Origin: Bin107 sp965221655
Lineage (GTDB): Bacteria > UBA8248
Length of the DNA stretch: 64,000 nt
Assembly (NCBI GenBank): GCA_965221655.1
Contig: OZ244906.1
Coordinates: 930,001-994,000, forward strand
Direction of reading: 5' to 3'
The notes beneath the pieces are model-generated. The model had not been told where the DNA came from and searched no databases. It saw nothing but the letters and a program-made list of their open reading frames with translations. Positions 35,193 to 42,863 of the stretch are shown here, one piece after another; the first letter of the stretch is position 1, and each line of letters begins with the position of its first letter. Both the position numbers and the translations under genes were made by a program.

Positions 35193-35225
35193 AGGGGCCG
35201 TGGCTGGTCGTCAGCCGCGGCCCCT
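35193..35225. terminator. rho-independent terminator between convergent genes
   Basis: A 14-bp stem with one wobble (AGGGGCCG-TGGCTG against CAGCCGCGGCCCCT) and loop GTCGT. It is followed by TTTTGTTT on the minus strand, so it best serves the solute-binding-protein transcript, and may also stop the peroxiredoxin transcript. Confidence 0.8.
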
Positions 35226-35245
35226 GGGTTTCTTTGCGCCGAGAA

Positions 35246-36241
35246 TTAGTTTTTCCAGCCCTCGGCCGCTATGGCCGCTTTCGCCATGCTCAACTCCATG
35301 CCTTCCTTGCGCAGGTCAACTGCACGCTTCGCCTTGCGCTTCTCGACGAGCACTTTCCCCATAAAGTCGAACCACTTGTAGTCCGTCTCGTTCGGCAGGA
35401 GTCCGAAGTCCAGATCACTGACGGACGCTTCTACGATCTTCAGCTTGATTTTCGAACCCTTCGACTGCAAATGGTTCAGGTACACACGTGCGAACTTGTC
35501 GCGATTCTCCCTGTGCAACTTCATCCCGCGAATGTAGCCCCTCAAAAACTTCGTATATACGTCCTTGTCTTTCTTAAGGGTCTTGCCGTTCGCCATCAGA
35601 ATCCACAGGTTGTTCGCGTATTTGCAATACGTTTCGACCGTGCGCGCCCATCCCCTGTCGATGGCGATAGCTGCCTGGGGGTTGTTCAAGCCTATCAAAT
35701 CCACCGTCCGGGCCTTAAGGGCCGACATGCGGGTGTCAGTGTTCATGTTCACGGTCGTGAAATCTTTTTCGCTCAGGCCGTATTTCGGCAAGATGAAGGT
35801 GGTGAGCGTGAAATACGAACCCGTTGCCTTGCCGATTCCGAGCCTTTTGCCCTTCAGGTCGTGCAGCGTTTTGATGGGCGCGTTAGGGGTCGTCAGAATC
35901 TTGTTCGCCTTGCACCAGTAGTTGGCGTTGGCGATGCCGGGGGCATTCGCTCCTTTCGCTATTGCGGAAAGAAAAGCACGGTCGGCGGCTCCGCCCACGT
36001 CTAGAGAGTTCGCCAGAATCGCTTGGCGAATCAGCTTGCCCTGGGGAAATTGCTTGACCGTATACTTGCCTTTTCCGATGGTTTGGTCGAAGTAGCCCAT
36101 CTTGTAGGCCACCACGGTGACGGCTCCCATAACGGAGCGGTGGTGACCGATGCGAAACGGCGCCGCAGCAGCAGAAAACGCCGTCGACAGAACACCTGCG
36201 GCGGCCAAGACAACAACGAGAGACATCCACTTACGCTTCAT
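35246..36241 (-). CDS. ABC/NMT1-like periplasmic substrate-binding protein
   Basis: Secreted solute-binding protein of 331 residues. A signal peptide is clear (MKRKWMSLVVVLAAAG..., cleavage near AAAAP at about 27). The body is of the NMT1/SsuA-like fold: MGYFDQTIGKG, LDVGGAADRAFLSAIAKG, LHDLKGKRLGIGKATGSYF, and LNNPQAAIAIDRGW. Such proteins feed nitrate/sulfonate/taurine-type or thiamine-precursor ABC importers, but no permease or ATPase is adjacent. The start at 36241 has a perfect AAGGAGG. It lies 230 bp downstream of the MFS/LLM operon and may be co-expressed with it. Confidence 0.87.
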   Translation of the reverse strand: MKRKWMSLVVVLAAAGVLSTAFSAAAAPFRIGHHRSVMGAVTVVAYKMGYFDQTIGKGKYTVKQFPQGKLIRQAILANSLDVGGAADRAFLSAIAKGANAPGIANANYWCKANKILTTPNAPIKTLHDLKGKRLGIGKATGSYFTLTTFILPKYGLSEKDFTTVNMNTDTRMSALKARTVDLIGLNNPQAAIAIDRGWARTVETYCKYANNLWILMANGKTLKKDKDVYTKFLRGYIRGMKLHRENRDKFARVYLNHLQSKGSKIKLKIVEASVSDLDFGLLPNETDYKWFDFMGKVLVEKRKAKRAVDLRKEGMELSMAKAAIAAEGWKN

Positions 36242-36471
36242 TACAAAATCCTCCTTGAGTTGCATAAACCCGAACACAACACCAAACGACACGACGGAAA
36301 CTCGGCGCCGAGAAGTACGCATACCGAGTCGACATCACCTGTCTACATATTGAGGAATCCTATCACATTTTGCTGCGCTATCCACCCTGCCCCGCGTCGG
36401 ACGCTCTCTTCCAAGGTGGCGCAGGGAAACGAACCAGCGGCGGCACCCGAACTCTTTATCAGGCAGTGCGG

Positions 36472-37665
36472 TCAGGTTTCGGAATCTTGCCTTTGCAAAG
36501 ACAACGCCAAAACGACACCAAAAAGCAAAACCACCGGTATCACCCAGAAAGCGTTCAGCATCCCCACTCTCTCCCCGAGCAAGGAGATGGGGATCGCAGT
36601 CAATCCGGCCAATATCCAGCCTCCGCCCAGCATCAAGGAACTCGCGAACCCCCGGTGTTCCGGCAAATACTCCTGCGCCAGGGCGACGGATACGCCCATC
36701 GGCACGAAAACGCCTGCGCCGATGACCGCAAGAGATATGTAAGCCCATTCGAGGGGCGCCAATAGGAACACCACCATTCCGACCAAAGCACACCCCAAAC
36801 CGATAGTAATGACTTTCGGCTTCCCGTACCTGTCGCCCATGATGCCACCCAGCATGACACCGATCGCCCCGGAGAAGAAAATAACCGTATTGGCAATGCC
36901 GCCTTCCCATAGTCCCAGACCCTTATCAACGAATATCGCGGGCAAAAACCCCCCCAGGTTCGCCAGGGTCGTTCCCCGGACGATAGCGATAGCGAACAAT
37001 AGGAGTACGGGGCCACGCACGTGCTTGAGCACCGCTATCAACCCATCTCCCTCCTGCCTGCCTTTGTTCTTGCTCTCGGGAGGAGCGGGCATTCCCCACT
37101 TCACCCCCGCCATCGCAAGCAAGGCCACCGCGACGAACACCCACAAATATTCCATGCCCATCGTCTCGGCGATGAAGATGGCAATGAGCGGACCGAAGGC
37201 AAAACCCAGCCTTCCCCCGGTCACGAATACGCTGACAATAAAGCCGGCATGTTCGGAGCTCAGCCGGCCCGCGCGCGCGGCCATATCCGGATGGCACAAC
37301 CCAAAAAGAGTGCCCCCTATGATGAGTGCTGCGGCCAGGCCGTATACGCTCGTCACCCAACCGATGGCCGTAAAGGCGACCGAACTTCCAATCAACCCTA
37401 CGGCAAGCCAGGGCAACCGGGGCCACTTGTCGATGACGACGCCGGTGATAGGCTGGCTGATGGAGCCGCTTATCGCCTGGCATGAAATCAGAAACCCGAC
37501 CGTCGTGATGCTCATGCCGAGTTTTTCTCTGAGCAACGGAACAAGGGCAGCGAAAAAATTCGCCTGGCTGTCTACCACGAAATGGGCAAATAATATCAGG
37601 CCCGTTCCTGCCCAGGGCAAAGTGGGAAAAGACGGTTTCGGATTATCGGCAATGCTTTTGGACAT
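36472..37665 (-). CDS. MFS transporter, fosmidomycin-resistance-like
   Basis: Twelve-helix major facilitator of 397 residues; the helix-1 segment LFAHFVVDSQANFFAALVPLLREKLG and VVIDKWPRLPW are like the Fsr (fosmidomycin resistance) branch. The family exports or imports small organic compounds; no substrate can be assigned. It starts 2 bp after the stop of the LLM oxidoreductase gene, so translation is probably coupled. This places it in the CMD-SDR-LLM-MFS operon, where it may carry the substrate or product. Confidence 0.88.
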   Translation of the reverse strand: MSKSIADNPKPSFPTLPWAGTGLILFAHFVVDSQANFFAALVPLLREKLGMSITTVGFLISCQAISGSISQPITGVVIDKWPRLPWLAVGLIGSSVAFTAIGWVTSVYGLAAALIIGGTLFGLCHPDMAARAGRLSSEHAGFIVSVFVTGGRLGFAFGPLIAIFIAETMGMEYLWVFVAVALLAMAGVKWGMPAPPESKNKGRQEGDGLIAVLKHVRGPVLLLFAIAIVRGTTLANLGGFLPAIFVDKGLGLWEGGIANTVIFFSGAIGVMLGGIMGDRYGKPKVITIGLGCALVGMVVFLLAPLEWAYISLAVIGAGVFVPMGVSVALAQEYLPEHRGFASSLMLGGGWILAGLTAIPISLLGERVGMLNAFWVIPVVLLFGVVLALSLQRQDSET

Positions 37666-37667
37666 GT

Positions 37668-38666
37668 TTACCTCGGAGCCAGGGCCTTGAGTGTTCGCCC
37701 GACCGCTTCTTGGTAATTTTCGCCCGCCGGCACCGGATCTATCATCAGAGCGGGCACGTCCACCCCGGCCTCCCGAAAAGCCGCCAGGCGCTCGCGGCAC
37801 CTCTGCGGTGGTCCGACGAGGCAGAATTCATCGATGATGGCGTCGGTGATTCCCTCCCGCAAAGCCTTTTGATCTCCTCGCTCAAAGGCAGTTTTGATGC
37901 TTCGCGCTTCTGCCTCATATCCACTTTCGCGAATCGATTGGTTATACGCAGGCAGCCCCAGCCAGTACGTCAAGGTCTGCCGGGCGGTATCCCGCGCCAA
38001 GGCGAGATCGTCAGACAAGAAGGTGTGTATCCCGAGGTCTATTTCCACGTCTGCCGAAACCCTCCCTGCCCGCTTCGCCCCTGCGTCTCTCGCTTCCAGA
38101 TAGGCACCCATCCTCGACAACGGCACCATATAGGGCAGCAAACCATCGGCAATCTCCGCACCAAGCGCCGTCATTCCGGGACCAACGGCTGCCATGTATA
38201 TACGAACGGGGTACTTCGAACGCCGGAATTTCAGTTCCTCTCCCTGATAGGTCTGGACGGGCAGAGGATAGACGGGTTCGCCCTCCAGCACCCCTCTGAC
38301 TTCACCGACGTATCTACGCATGTCCTCGATGGGATTTCCCGGCACTATTCCCATCGCCTTGATGCGAGGCGGATGCCCGAGTCCGAGACCCAGAATGTAG
38401 CGCCCACCCGAGATTTCGTTGATCGCCACAGCACCCTGTGCGGCCATGGAGGGATGGCGCAAGTAAATGATGGCAACGGAACTGCCGATCTCGATTCTGG
38501 ACGTGTACGTCGCCATGAGCTGGTTGATCGCCAATGTGTCCGTGAGAGACTCGGTCGTATAGACGCGGTCGTACCCCAACTCCTCGCCGAGTCTGGATAA
38601 CTCCCCAAAACCCTCGAATGAAATGTCCGTGAACGTGAGAAGCCAAAAGGCGAGGCGATCCGTCAT
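37668..38666 (-). CDS. LLM-class flavin-dependent oxidoreductase
   Basis: Luciferase-like monooxygenase-fold protein of 332 residues using FMN or F420. Typical elements: EELGYDRVYTTES, SRIEIGSSVAIIYLRHPSMAAQGAVAINEISGGRYILGLGLGHPPRIK, and the late GPPQRCRERLAAFREAGVD. The GLGLGHPP region is the flavin-phosphate side of the TIM barrel. It could be an F420-dependent reductase or an FMN monooxygenase; the sequence does not settle which. It is the third gene of a four-gene minus-strand run with a CMD protein, an SDR and an MFS permease, which reads as a degradative module. Confidence 0.9.
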   Translation of the reverse strand: MTDRLAFWLLTFTDISFEGFGELSRLGEELGYDRVYTTESLTDTLAINQLMATYTSRIEIGSSVAIIYLRHPSMAAQGAVAINEISGGRYILGLGLGHPPRIKAMGIVPGNPIEDMRRYVGEVRGVLEGEPVYPLPVQTYQGEELKFRRSKYPVRIYMAAVGPGMTALGAEIADGLLPYMVPLSRMGAYLEARDAGAKRAGRVSADVEIDLGIHTFLSDDLALARDTARQTLTYWLGLPAYNQSIRESGYEAEARSIKTAFERGDQKALREGITDAIIDEFCLVGPPQRCRERLAAFREAGVDVPALMIDPVPAGENYQEAVGRTLKALAPR

Positions 38667-38703
38667 GCAGATGCCTCCCCGAAAGCTGTGGTTTCTATCG
38701 TCA

Positions 38704-39459
38704 TCATTGGCACAGGCGCCCTCCGTCTATCAAAATGACGGCTCCGTTGATGTACGACGCCTCATCGGACGCCACGAAAACAGCGCAATCGGCGATTTCC
38801 TCCGGAGTCGCGAAGCGCCCCAGCGGTACGTTGCTCACCAGTCTTTCTCTCCTCCCCGCCTGCGTTTCTATGCGGTGTTTCGTGCCTTCGCTCAACGTCG
38901 TTCCCGGAGCTATCGCGTTTACTCGAATTCCCTTGGGGCCGAGTTCGGCAGCGTGCGCTTTCGTCATCAGGTGCACGGAGCCTTTCGTCGCGCAGTAAAG
39001 CGAGTTGTCGGGTACCCCCGCCTCACCCGACGTGGAGCCGATGTTGATAATCTGGCCACAGGCACGGGGAATCATGTGCGCGGCCGCCAAGCCGCTCAGA
39101 ACGAACGAAGCCATCGCGTTGACATGGAAGAGGGAAACCACCTCTTCGGTCGTCACTTCCTCCACGGGCTTGTTGCAGCGAATCCCCGCGCAATTCACCA
39201 AGACGTCGAGGTGGCACAGGTGCGCCAGTGCACGCCCCATCAGGGGCTCCAGATTCGCCAGGTTCGACAGGTCGATTCCCTCGCCCGCAGCAGCCACTCC
39301 CTGTTCCCTACAATATGCGAGCGTCGCCTCCAGGGCGTCCGCGTTCCTGCCACCCGCCAGATACAGGGCACACCCCTCCTCGGCGAAGCGCCTCGCTATC
39401 GCGGAACCGATACCCACCGAAGCGCCCGTTACGAACGCAGTTCTTCCTCTGAGTTTCAT
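38704..39459 (-). CDS. short-chain dehydrogenase/reductase
   Basis: Classical SDR of 251 residues with an intact active site: TGASVGIG (about 11-18), NCAG, Ser in INIGSTSGEAG, YCATK, and the ending GAVILIDGGRL. It oxidises or reduces an alcohol/ketone with NAD(P). The ATG at 39459 has AGAGG 9 nt upstream; a TTG at 39468 is less likely. It is separated by 14 bp from the CMD gene before it and 37 bp from the LLM gene after it, so all are probably one operon. Confidence 0.92.
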   Translation of the reverse strand: MKLRGRTAFVTGASVGIGSAIARRFAEEGCALYLAGGRNADALEATLAYCREQGVAAAGEGIDLSNLANLEPLMGRALAHLCHLDVLVNCAGIRCNKPVEEVTTEEVVSLFHVNAMASFVLSGLAAAHMIPRACGQIINIGSTSGEAGVPDNSLYCATKGSVHLMTKAHAAELGPKGIRVNAIAPGTTLSEGTKHRIETQAGRRERLVSNVPLGRFATPEEIADCAVFVASDEASYINGAVILIDGGRLCQ

Positions 39460-39473
39460 GTCTAACAACCTCT

Positions 39474-40022
39474 TTATTTCAGCGGAGGCTCTTCCCCGTC
39501 GGGCAGCGGCAATTCGAAGGCGTTGAGCGTCATGGAGACAGTCGTATAATGTCCGATCAGGCCGACCAATTCCACCAGTCCGCTCTCTCCGAAGAGATCG
39601 AGCGCACTTTGGTACACCGCGTCGCTCACGAAGTGCTTTTCATGCAACGCCGTGCAAAAGTCGTAGATCGCCTCCTCGTCCGCGGCCATGCCGGCGGGTC
39701 GCCTGTTCTCCCGAACCGCCTCGATGACCTCGGCGGACAAACCCCCTTTACGCGCCAGCGGTTCATGCGCGTACCATTCGTATTGCGACCCCCAGAATCG
39801 AGCGGTGATCAGAATCGCGAACTCGCTCAGACGTGGCTCGAACGCGGTATCGTAGCGCAAGTAGCGCCCCGTCTCCTCCAACTTTTCCAAAAAGGCCGGG
39901 CTCTTGAGCCACGCGAGAAACGGGCCCCGCACCCCTCCCCGGGGTCCGGAAGCTATTTTCTCATAGAGTCTTCTTTGGGCAGCACTCATCTGCTCCGGGG
40001 GCGTTTCTGTCAGGCGGGTCAT
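39474..40022 (-). CDS. carboxymuconolactone decarboxylase-family protein
   Basis: CMD-family protein of 182 residues, of the form with QYEW (GSQYEWYAHEPLA) in place of the AhpD CxxC. Other conserved blocks: EFAILITARFW, AIYDFCTALHEKHFVSDAVYQ, LVELVGLIGHYTTVSMTLNAFE. These proteins are related to 4-carboxymuconolactone decarboxylase but their usual activity is unproven. It heads the CMD-SDR-LLM-MFS run, starting at 40022 after GGAGAG. It is the best local reference for aligning the UGA-containing relative at 2899-3489. Confidence 0.9.
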   Translation of the reverse strand: MTRLTETPPEQMSAAQRRLYEKIASGPRGGVRGPFLAWLKSPAFLEKLEETGRYLRYDTAFEPRLSEFAILITARFWGSQYEWYAHEPLARKGGLSAEVIEAVRENRRPAGMAADEEAIYDFCTALHEKHFVSDAVYQSALDLFGESGLVELVGLIGHYTTVSMTLNAFELPLPDGEEPPLK

Positions 40023-40238
40023 GGCTAGGCGCTCTCCTTTGCCGGTTCGGGCGGTTATGGGTGGTGGACGCTCCCCTGCTACACAATAAATCCGGAGGTT
40101 GCAAGGCAACGCCTAGTTTGATAATGAGTTGACTAAGGCTGCGGGCGGCGCAGCCAACCCGAGTTTCTGGAAACGTGGACAAGGCGCACGATCTGGACGG
40201 TGCGTCTCCCCCGTCTCCAAATTGCAGGAGATGCACAA

Positions 40239-40454
40239 GTGCCTGAAGGAACTGTGAAGTGGTTCAACGACGCAAAGGGTTACGGATTCATTTCGCAAGC
40301 GGATGGTGACGATGTCTTCGTCCACTTCTCCGCCATCCAGGGAGAGGGCTTCAAGACCCTGGAGGAAGGACAAAGCGTCAACTTCGAAATTGTCCAGGGC
40401 CCGAAAGGGCTTCAGGCGGCCAACGTCACAAAAGGGGGTGACTCCGGAGAATAA
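40239..40454 (+). CDS. cold-shock domain protein
   Basis: CspA-family single-strand nucleic-acid binding protein of 71 residues. RNP1 is KGYGFI and RNP2 is VFVHF; the start PEGTVKWFNDAKGYG is canonical. The start codon is GTG at 40239 with GGAG 8 nt upstream, which fits the family N-terminus exactly. It is monocistronic with a perfect terminator. A GATAAT element at 40120 would give a leader of over 100 nt, as in other csp genes, but its spacing from TTGCAA is poor. Confidence 0.95.
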   Translation: MPEGTVKWFNDAKGYGFISQADGDDVFVHFSAIQGEGFKTLEEGQSVNFEIVQGPKGLQAANVTKGGDSGE

Positions 40455-40477
40455 CCCCGCATAGAGGCAAAGCCACA

Positions 40478-40509
40478 AGCGGCGGCTCACACGAGCCGCC
40501 GCTTTTTTT
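40478..40509 (+). terminator. rho-independent terminator of the cold-shock gene
   Basis: A perfect 11-bp stem (AGCGGCGGCTC and complement) with an ACAC loop, followed by seven T. Confidence 0.95.
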
Positions 40510-40628
40510 GTCCGCAGAGCCTCTCTCTCCTGCTTGCGGAAGTCCCTCTCCCTCTTCGGAAAAATGAAGACCCCATGTTATAACGCCATGGGCAAGCAAA
40601 TCGAACACACACGAAGGGAAGGCATCTC

Positions 40629-41732
40629 ATGCGCGACGTCATCGTCGTAGGCGGCGGCATCATGGGTCTCCTGGTCGCACGGGGCTTGGCCAAGGCGGGC
40701 AGAGGCGTGCTCCTCATCGAGAAGGGCAGCGCGGGCGCAGGAGCAACCTGGGCTTCGGCGGGCATCGTCTCCGCCCACGGAACGAGTGGCTCCGCCGACG
40801 TGGCGGGGCCGCCCGGCCTCAAGCTCCGCACCGCCTCCTACGACCAATGGCCCCTTCTCGTAAATGCCCTCGCCGAGGAGAGCGGAACCGACCTCGAATA
40901 CCGCCTGACGGGCGTTTTGCTCATCGCCCTGGACGAGGCGGAGGAGGCGGGAATTCGCGAGAAGGCCCGCGCGCGCGAGTGGGGCGACACCGAGTGGATG
41001 CCGCCCGCAGTCCTGCGTCAAGAGGAGCCCTGCCTCTCCGATGCCCTCGCCGGTGCGCTGCTCGTGGCGGGCGGCAACCTCGAGGTCAGAAAGCTCGGCC
41101 CCGCGCTTGAAATCTCCTGCCGCCGCCTGGGCGTGGAGATTGTGACGGGGCACGTGGTGGAAGAAATACGCACTGACGGCGCGCGGGTGCGCGGCGTGCG
41201 CACCGACGGCGGCATGTACGAGGCACCCGCCGTGTTCGTCTGCGCGGGAGTGGGCAGCCGCAACCTGCCGGGGGCCGCGCCGCGTGCGCCCATCACCCCC
41301 CAGCGCGGCCAGATGCTCGCCGTGGACGCGCGCGCACTCGACTTACAGCGCGTGGTGCTGACCGTGAACGACCCCTATCTCGTGCCCCGCGCCGAGGGGC
41401 GCGTGCTGCTGGGCGCGACGCGCGAGTTCGCCGGAGAGGACCCCAGGCTGACCGTCGGCGGCCTCTCCTGGCTGCTGCGCGAGGGTGCGCGCCTCGCACC
41501 CGGCCTGGCCGATTGCGCCATCGAGGAGACCTGGAGCGGCTTTCGCCCCACCACGTCGGACTACCTGCCCCTCATCGGCCAGGGAGCGCTCGAGGGTCTG
41601 TACTTCTGCACGGGCCACGGCCCCTCGGGCATCGGCCCAGCGCCTGCGAGTGTGGACCTGGCCCTCTCCCTCTACCTGGGCGACGCCCCCCCGATCGACC
41701 CCGCGCCCTACGACCCGATGCGCTTCGCGTGA
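40629..41732 (+). CDS. FAD-dependent glycine/D-amino-acid oxidase-like protein
   Basis: DAO-family flavoprotein of 367 residues. The FAD-binding fold is VIVVGGGIMGLLVARGLAKAG (4-24), and the C-terminal substrate/FAD segment is WSGFRPTTSDYLPLIGQG followed by CTGHGPSGIGPAP. It resembles glycine oxidase ThiO and related amine oxidases, which deaminate small amino acids and give hydrogen peroxide. No thi gene is nearby, so a thiamine role is not supported. A TG-T-TATAAC extended -10 lies about 50 nt upstream. From here to the right the sequence is visibly richer in G+C. Confidence 0.9.
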   Translation: MRDVIVVGGGIMGLLVARGLAKAGRGVLLIEKGSAGAGATWASAGIVSAHGTSGSADVAGPPGLKLRTASYDQWPLLVNALAEESGTDLEYRLTGVLLIALDEAEEAGIREKARAREWGDTEWMPPAVLRQEEPCLSDALAGALLVAGGNLEVRKLGPALEISCRRLGVEIVTGHVVEEIRTDGARVRGVRTDGGMYEAPAVFVCAGVGSRNLPGAAPRAPITPQRGQMLAVDARALDLQRVVLTVNDPYLVPRAEGRVLLGATREFAGEDPRLTVGGLSWLLREGARLAPGLADCAIEETWSGFRPTTSDYLPLIGQGALEGLYFCTGHGPSGIGPAPASVDLALSLYLGDAPPIDPAPYDPMRFA

Positions 41733-41738
41733 GCAGGT

Positions 41739-41769
41739 GCGGGCAAATGCCCGCCCGAAAAAAATTTTT
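41739..41769 (+). terminator. possible terminator after the FAD oxidase gene
   Basis: GCGGGCA and TGCCCGC form a 6-7-bp stem with a very short loop just after the stop codon, and a TTTTT run follows 10 nt later after an A7 run. The distance from stem to T run is long, so this is tentative. Confidence 0.4.
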
Positions 41770-41867
41770 CCGCGCATCCCCCTCTTTTTTGTTCTATTTT
41801 TACTTGATATATTCACATCAAACTTTTGATTTATTGCCCAATAAACATATGAAACAATAAAATCCCC

Positions 41868-41945
41868 GTTGCGGGTTTTCCCAGGTTTTCCCGGGTATTC
41901 CCGGGTTTTCCCGGGTTTCCAGGCGCGCAAATGCGGGCAAACGCC
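41868..41945 (-). repeat. dispersed intergenic repeat, copy B
   Basis: On the minus strand this is a GTTTGCCCGCATTTGC-like head followed by about five AAAACCCGGG-type units at a 10-bp period (41871-41918) and then, some 20 nt on, TTTCATATG. It aligns with copy A at 6585-6675. It lies in the 702-bp gene-free stretch 41733-42434 between convergent genes. Confidence 0.75.
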
Positions 41946-42010
41946 GCTCCCGTGAACGCACGCATACCGACTTTGCCGATGCCTCCCGAGCGCAAATGCG
42001 TGCAAACGCC
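41925..42010 (+). repeat. pair of 21-bp direct repeats
   Basis: GCGCAAATGC...GCAAACGCC occurs at 41925-41945 and 41990-42010 with one mismatch, 65 bp apart start to start. The first copy overlaps the head of the dispersed repeat. A related GCAAATGC element occurs at 41743 and ACGCAAATGCGG at 42248. The rest of 41733-42434 holds no gene that I can support. Confidence 0.65.
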
Positions 42011-42434
42011 CCTCCCCGGCGCATACGCCAGATGCCCCCCGCGCGACAACCTTTGCGACGCGACGCCGCCGGCCTGCCCGCATGTACCCGCATGAAACCC
42101 CGCTTGGCGTCCCGGCATCGCCCACACCCGCACAGACGCGCCCGCCGTCATGTACCGCCTGCGTTTGCACCGCCGCTCACCTCCCTCTCAAGCCGTGCGC
42201 ACACCCTCTGCGCGCCACCCATTTTCGCGTGGACAGGAGGCCGAAAACGATACGCAAATGCGGTATCCATCCCGACCGGGGAGGGAGGGAATGCCCGATT
42301 GAGGAAGGGAGGATTGACCGAACGGGGAATACGAATCGCGGGGAGAGCGTTAGGTGCAGGAGCACACCCCCCGTGGTCCGTGGGGATGATTGCAGGCCAC
42401 AGCAAACACACCCCCGCCACCGGTGCGCCTATAA

Positions 42435-42743
42435 TTACAGCGCGGCTTCTTCGCGCAGGGGCTTGGTGAAGGCCAGGGCCGCCACGTCGAAGAACTCGAG
42501 GGTGGCGTTGTTCTCCCGGCGAAAGCTGCGCTGCTTCTCGGAGTTGAACCAGGCGTCGGCGGTGGCGCGATCCTCAAAATGGTAAACGGAAGCCATACGC
42601 CCCGTCCCCTCGTTCATGCCCCAGGTCTTGTCGATGAGTCCGGGCACCTCGTTCTCGAAGAAAGCCGCGGCCTGCTCCTTGTCGGCGCGCACCTCGGCGA
42701 GCGTGGGCGCGACGGCGGGATAGTGTAGAATGACCATGATCAT
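42435..42743 (-). CDS. small ABM/YdhR-like monooxygenase-type protein
   Basis: A 102-residue dimeric alpha+beta-barrel type protein: MIMVILHYPAVAPTLAEVRADKEQAAAFFENEVPGLIDKTWGMNEGTGRMASVYHFEDRATADAWF. The central GRMASVYHFEDRATADAWF strand-helix is typical of mono-oxygenase-like YdhR and ABM domains. The ATG at 42743 has a GGGAGGA site. Function unknown; some relatives act on aromatic or polyketide compounds. It diverges from the FMN dehydrogenase gene with 120 bp between starts. Confidence 0.8.
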   Translation of the reverse strand: MIMVILHYPAVAPTLAEVRADKEQAAAFFENEVPGLIDKTWGMNEGTGRMASVYHFEDRATADAWFNSEKQRSFRRENNATLEFFDVAALAFTKPLREEAAL

Positions 42744-42863
42744 GGTGAAATCCTCCCAGGGTGGGTGAACGACAATGCGTCGTGCATGCCGCATGATAGC
42801 CCGCGCGGGGGCGTGCGCCAAGCGGCGGTGCACGGGGCGTCGGCAAGACGGGGAGAGCGAAGG

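Noticed and set aside
41868..42010. CRISPR array or origin of replication in the repeat-rich stretch
   Set aside because: Units are 10 bp and directly adjacent or only two copies spaced 65 bp; there are no regular spacers, cas genes or DnaA-box clusters.
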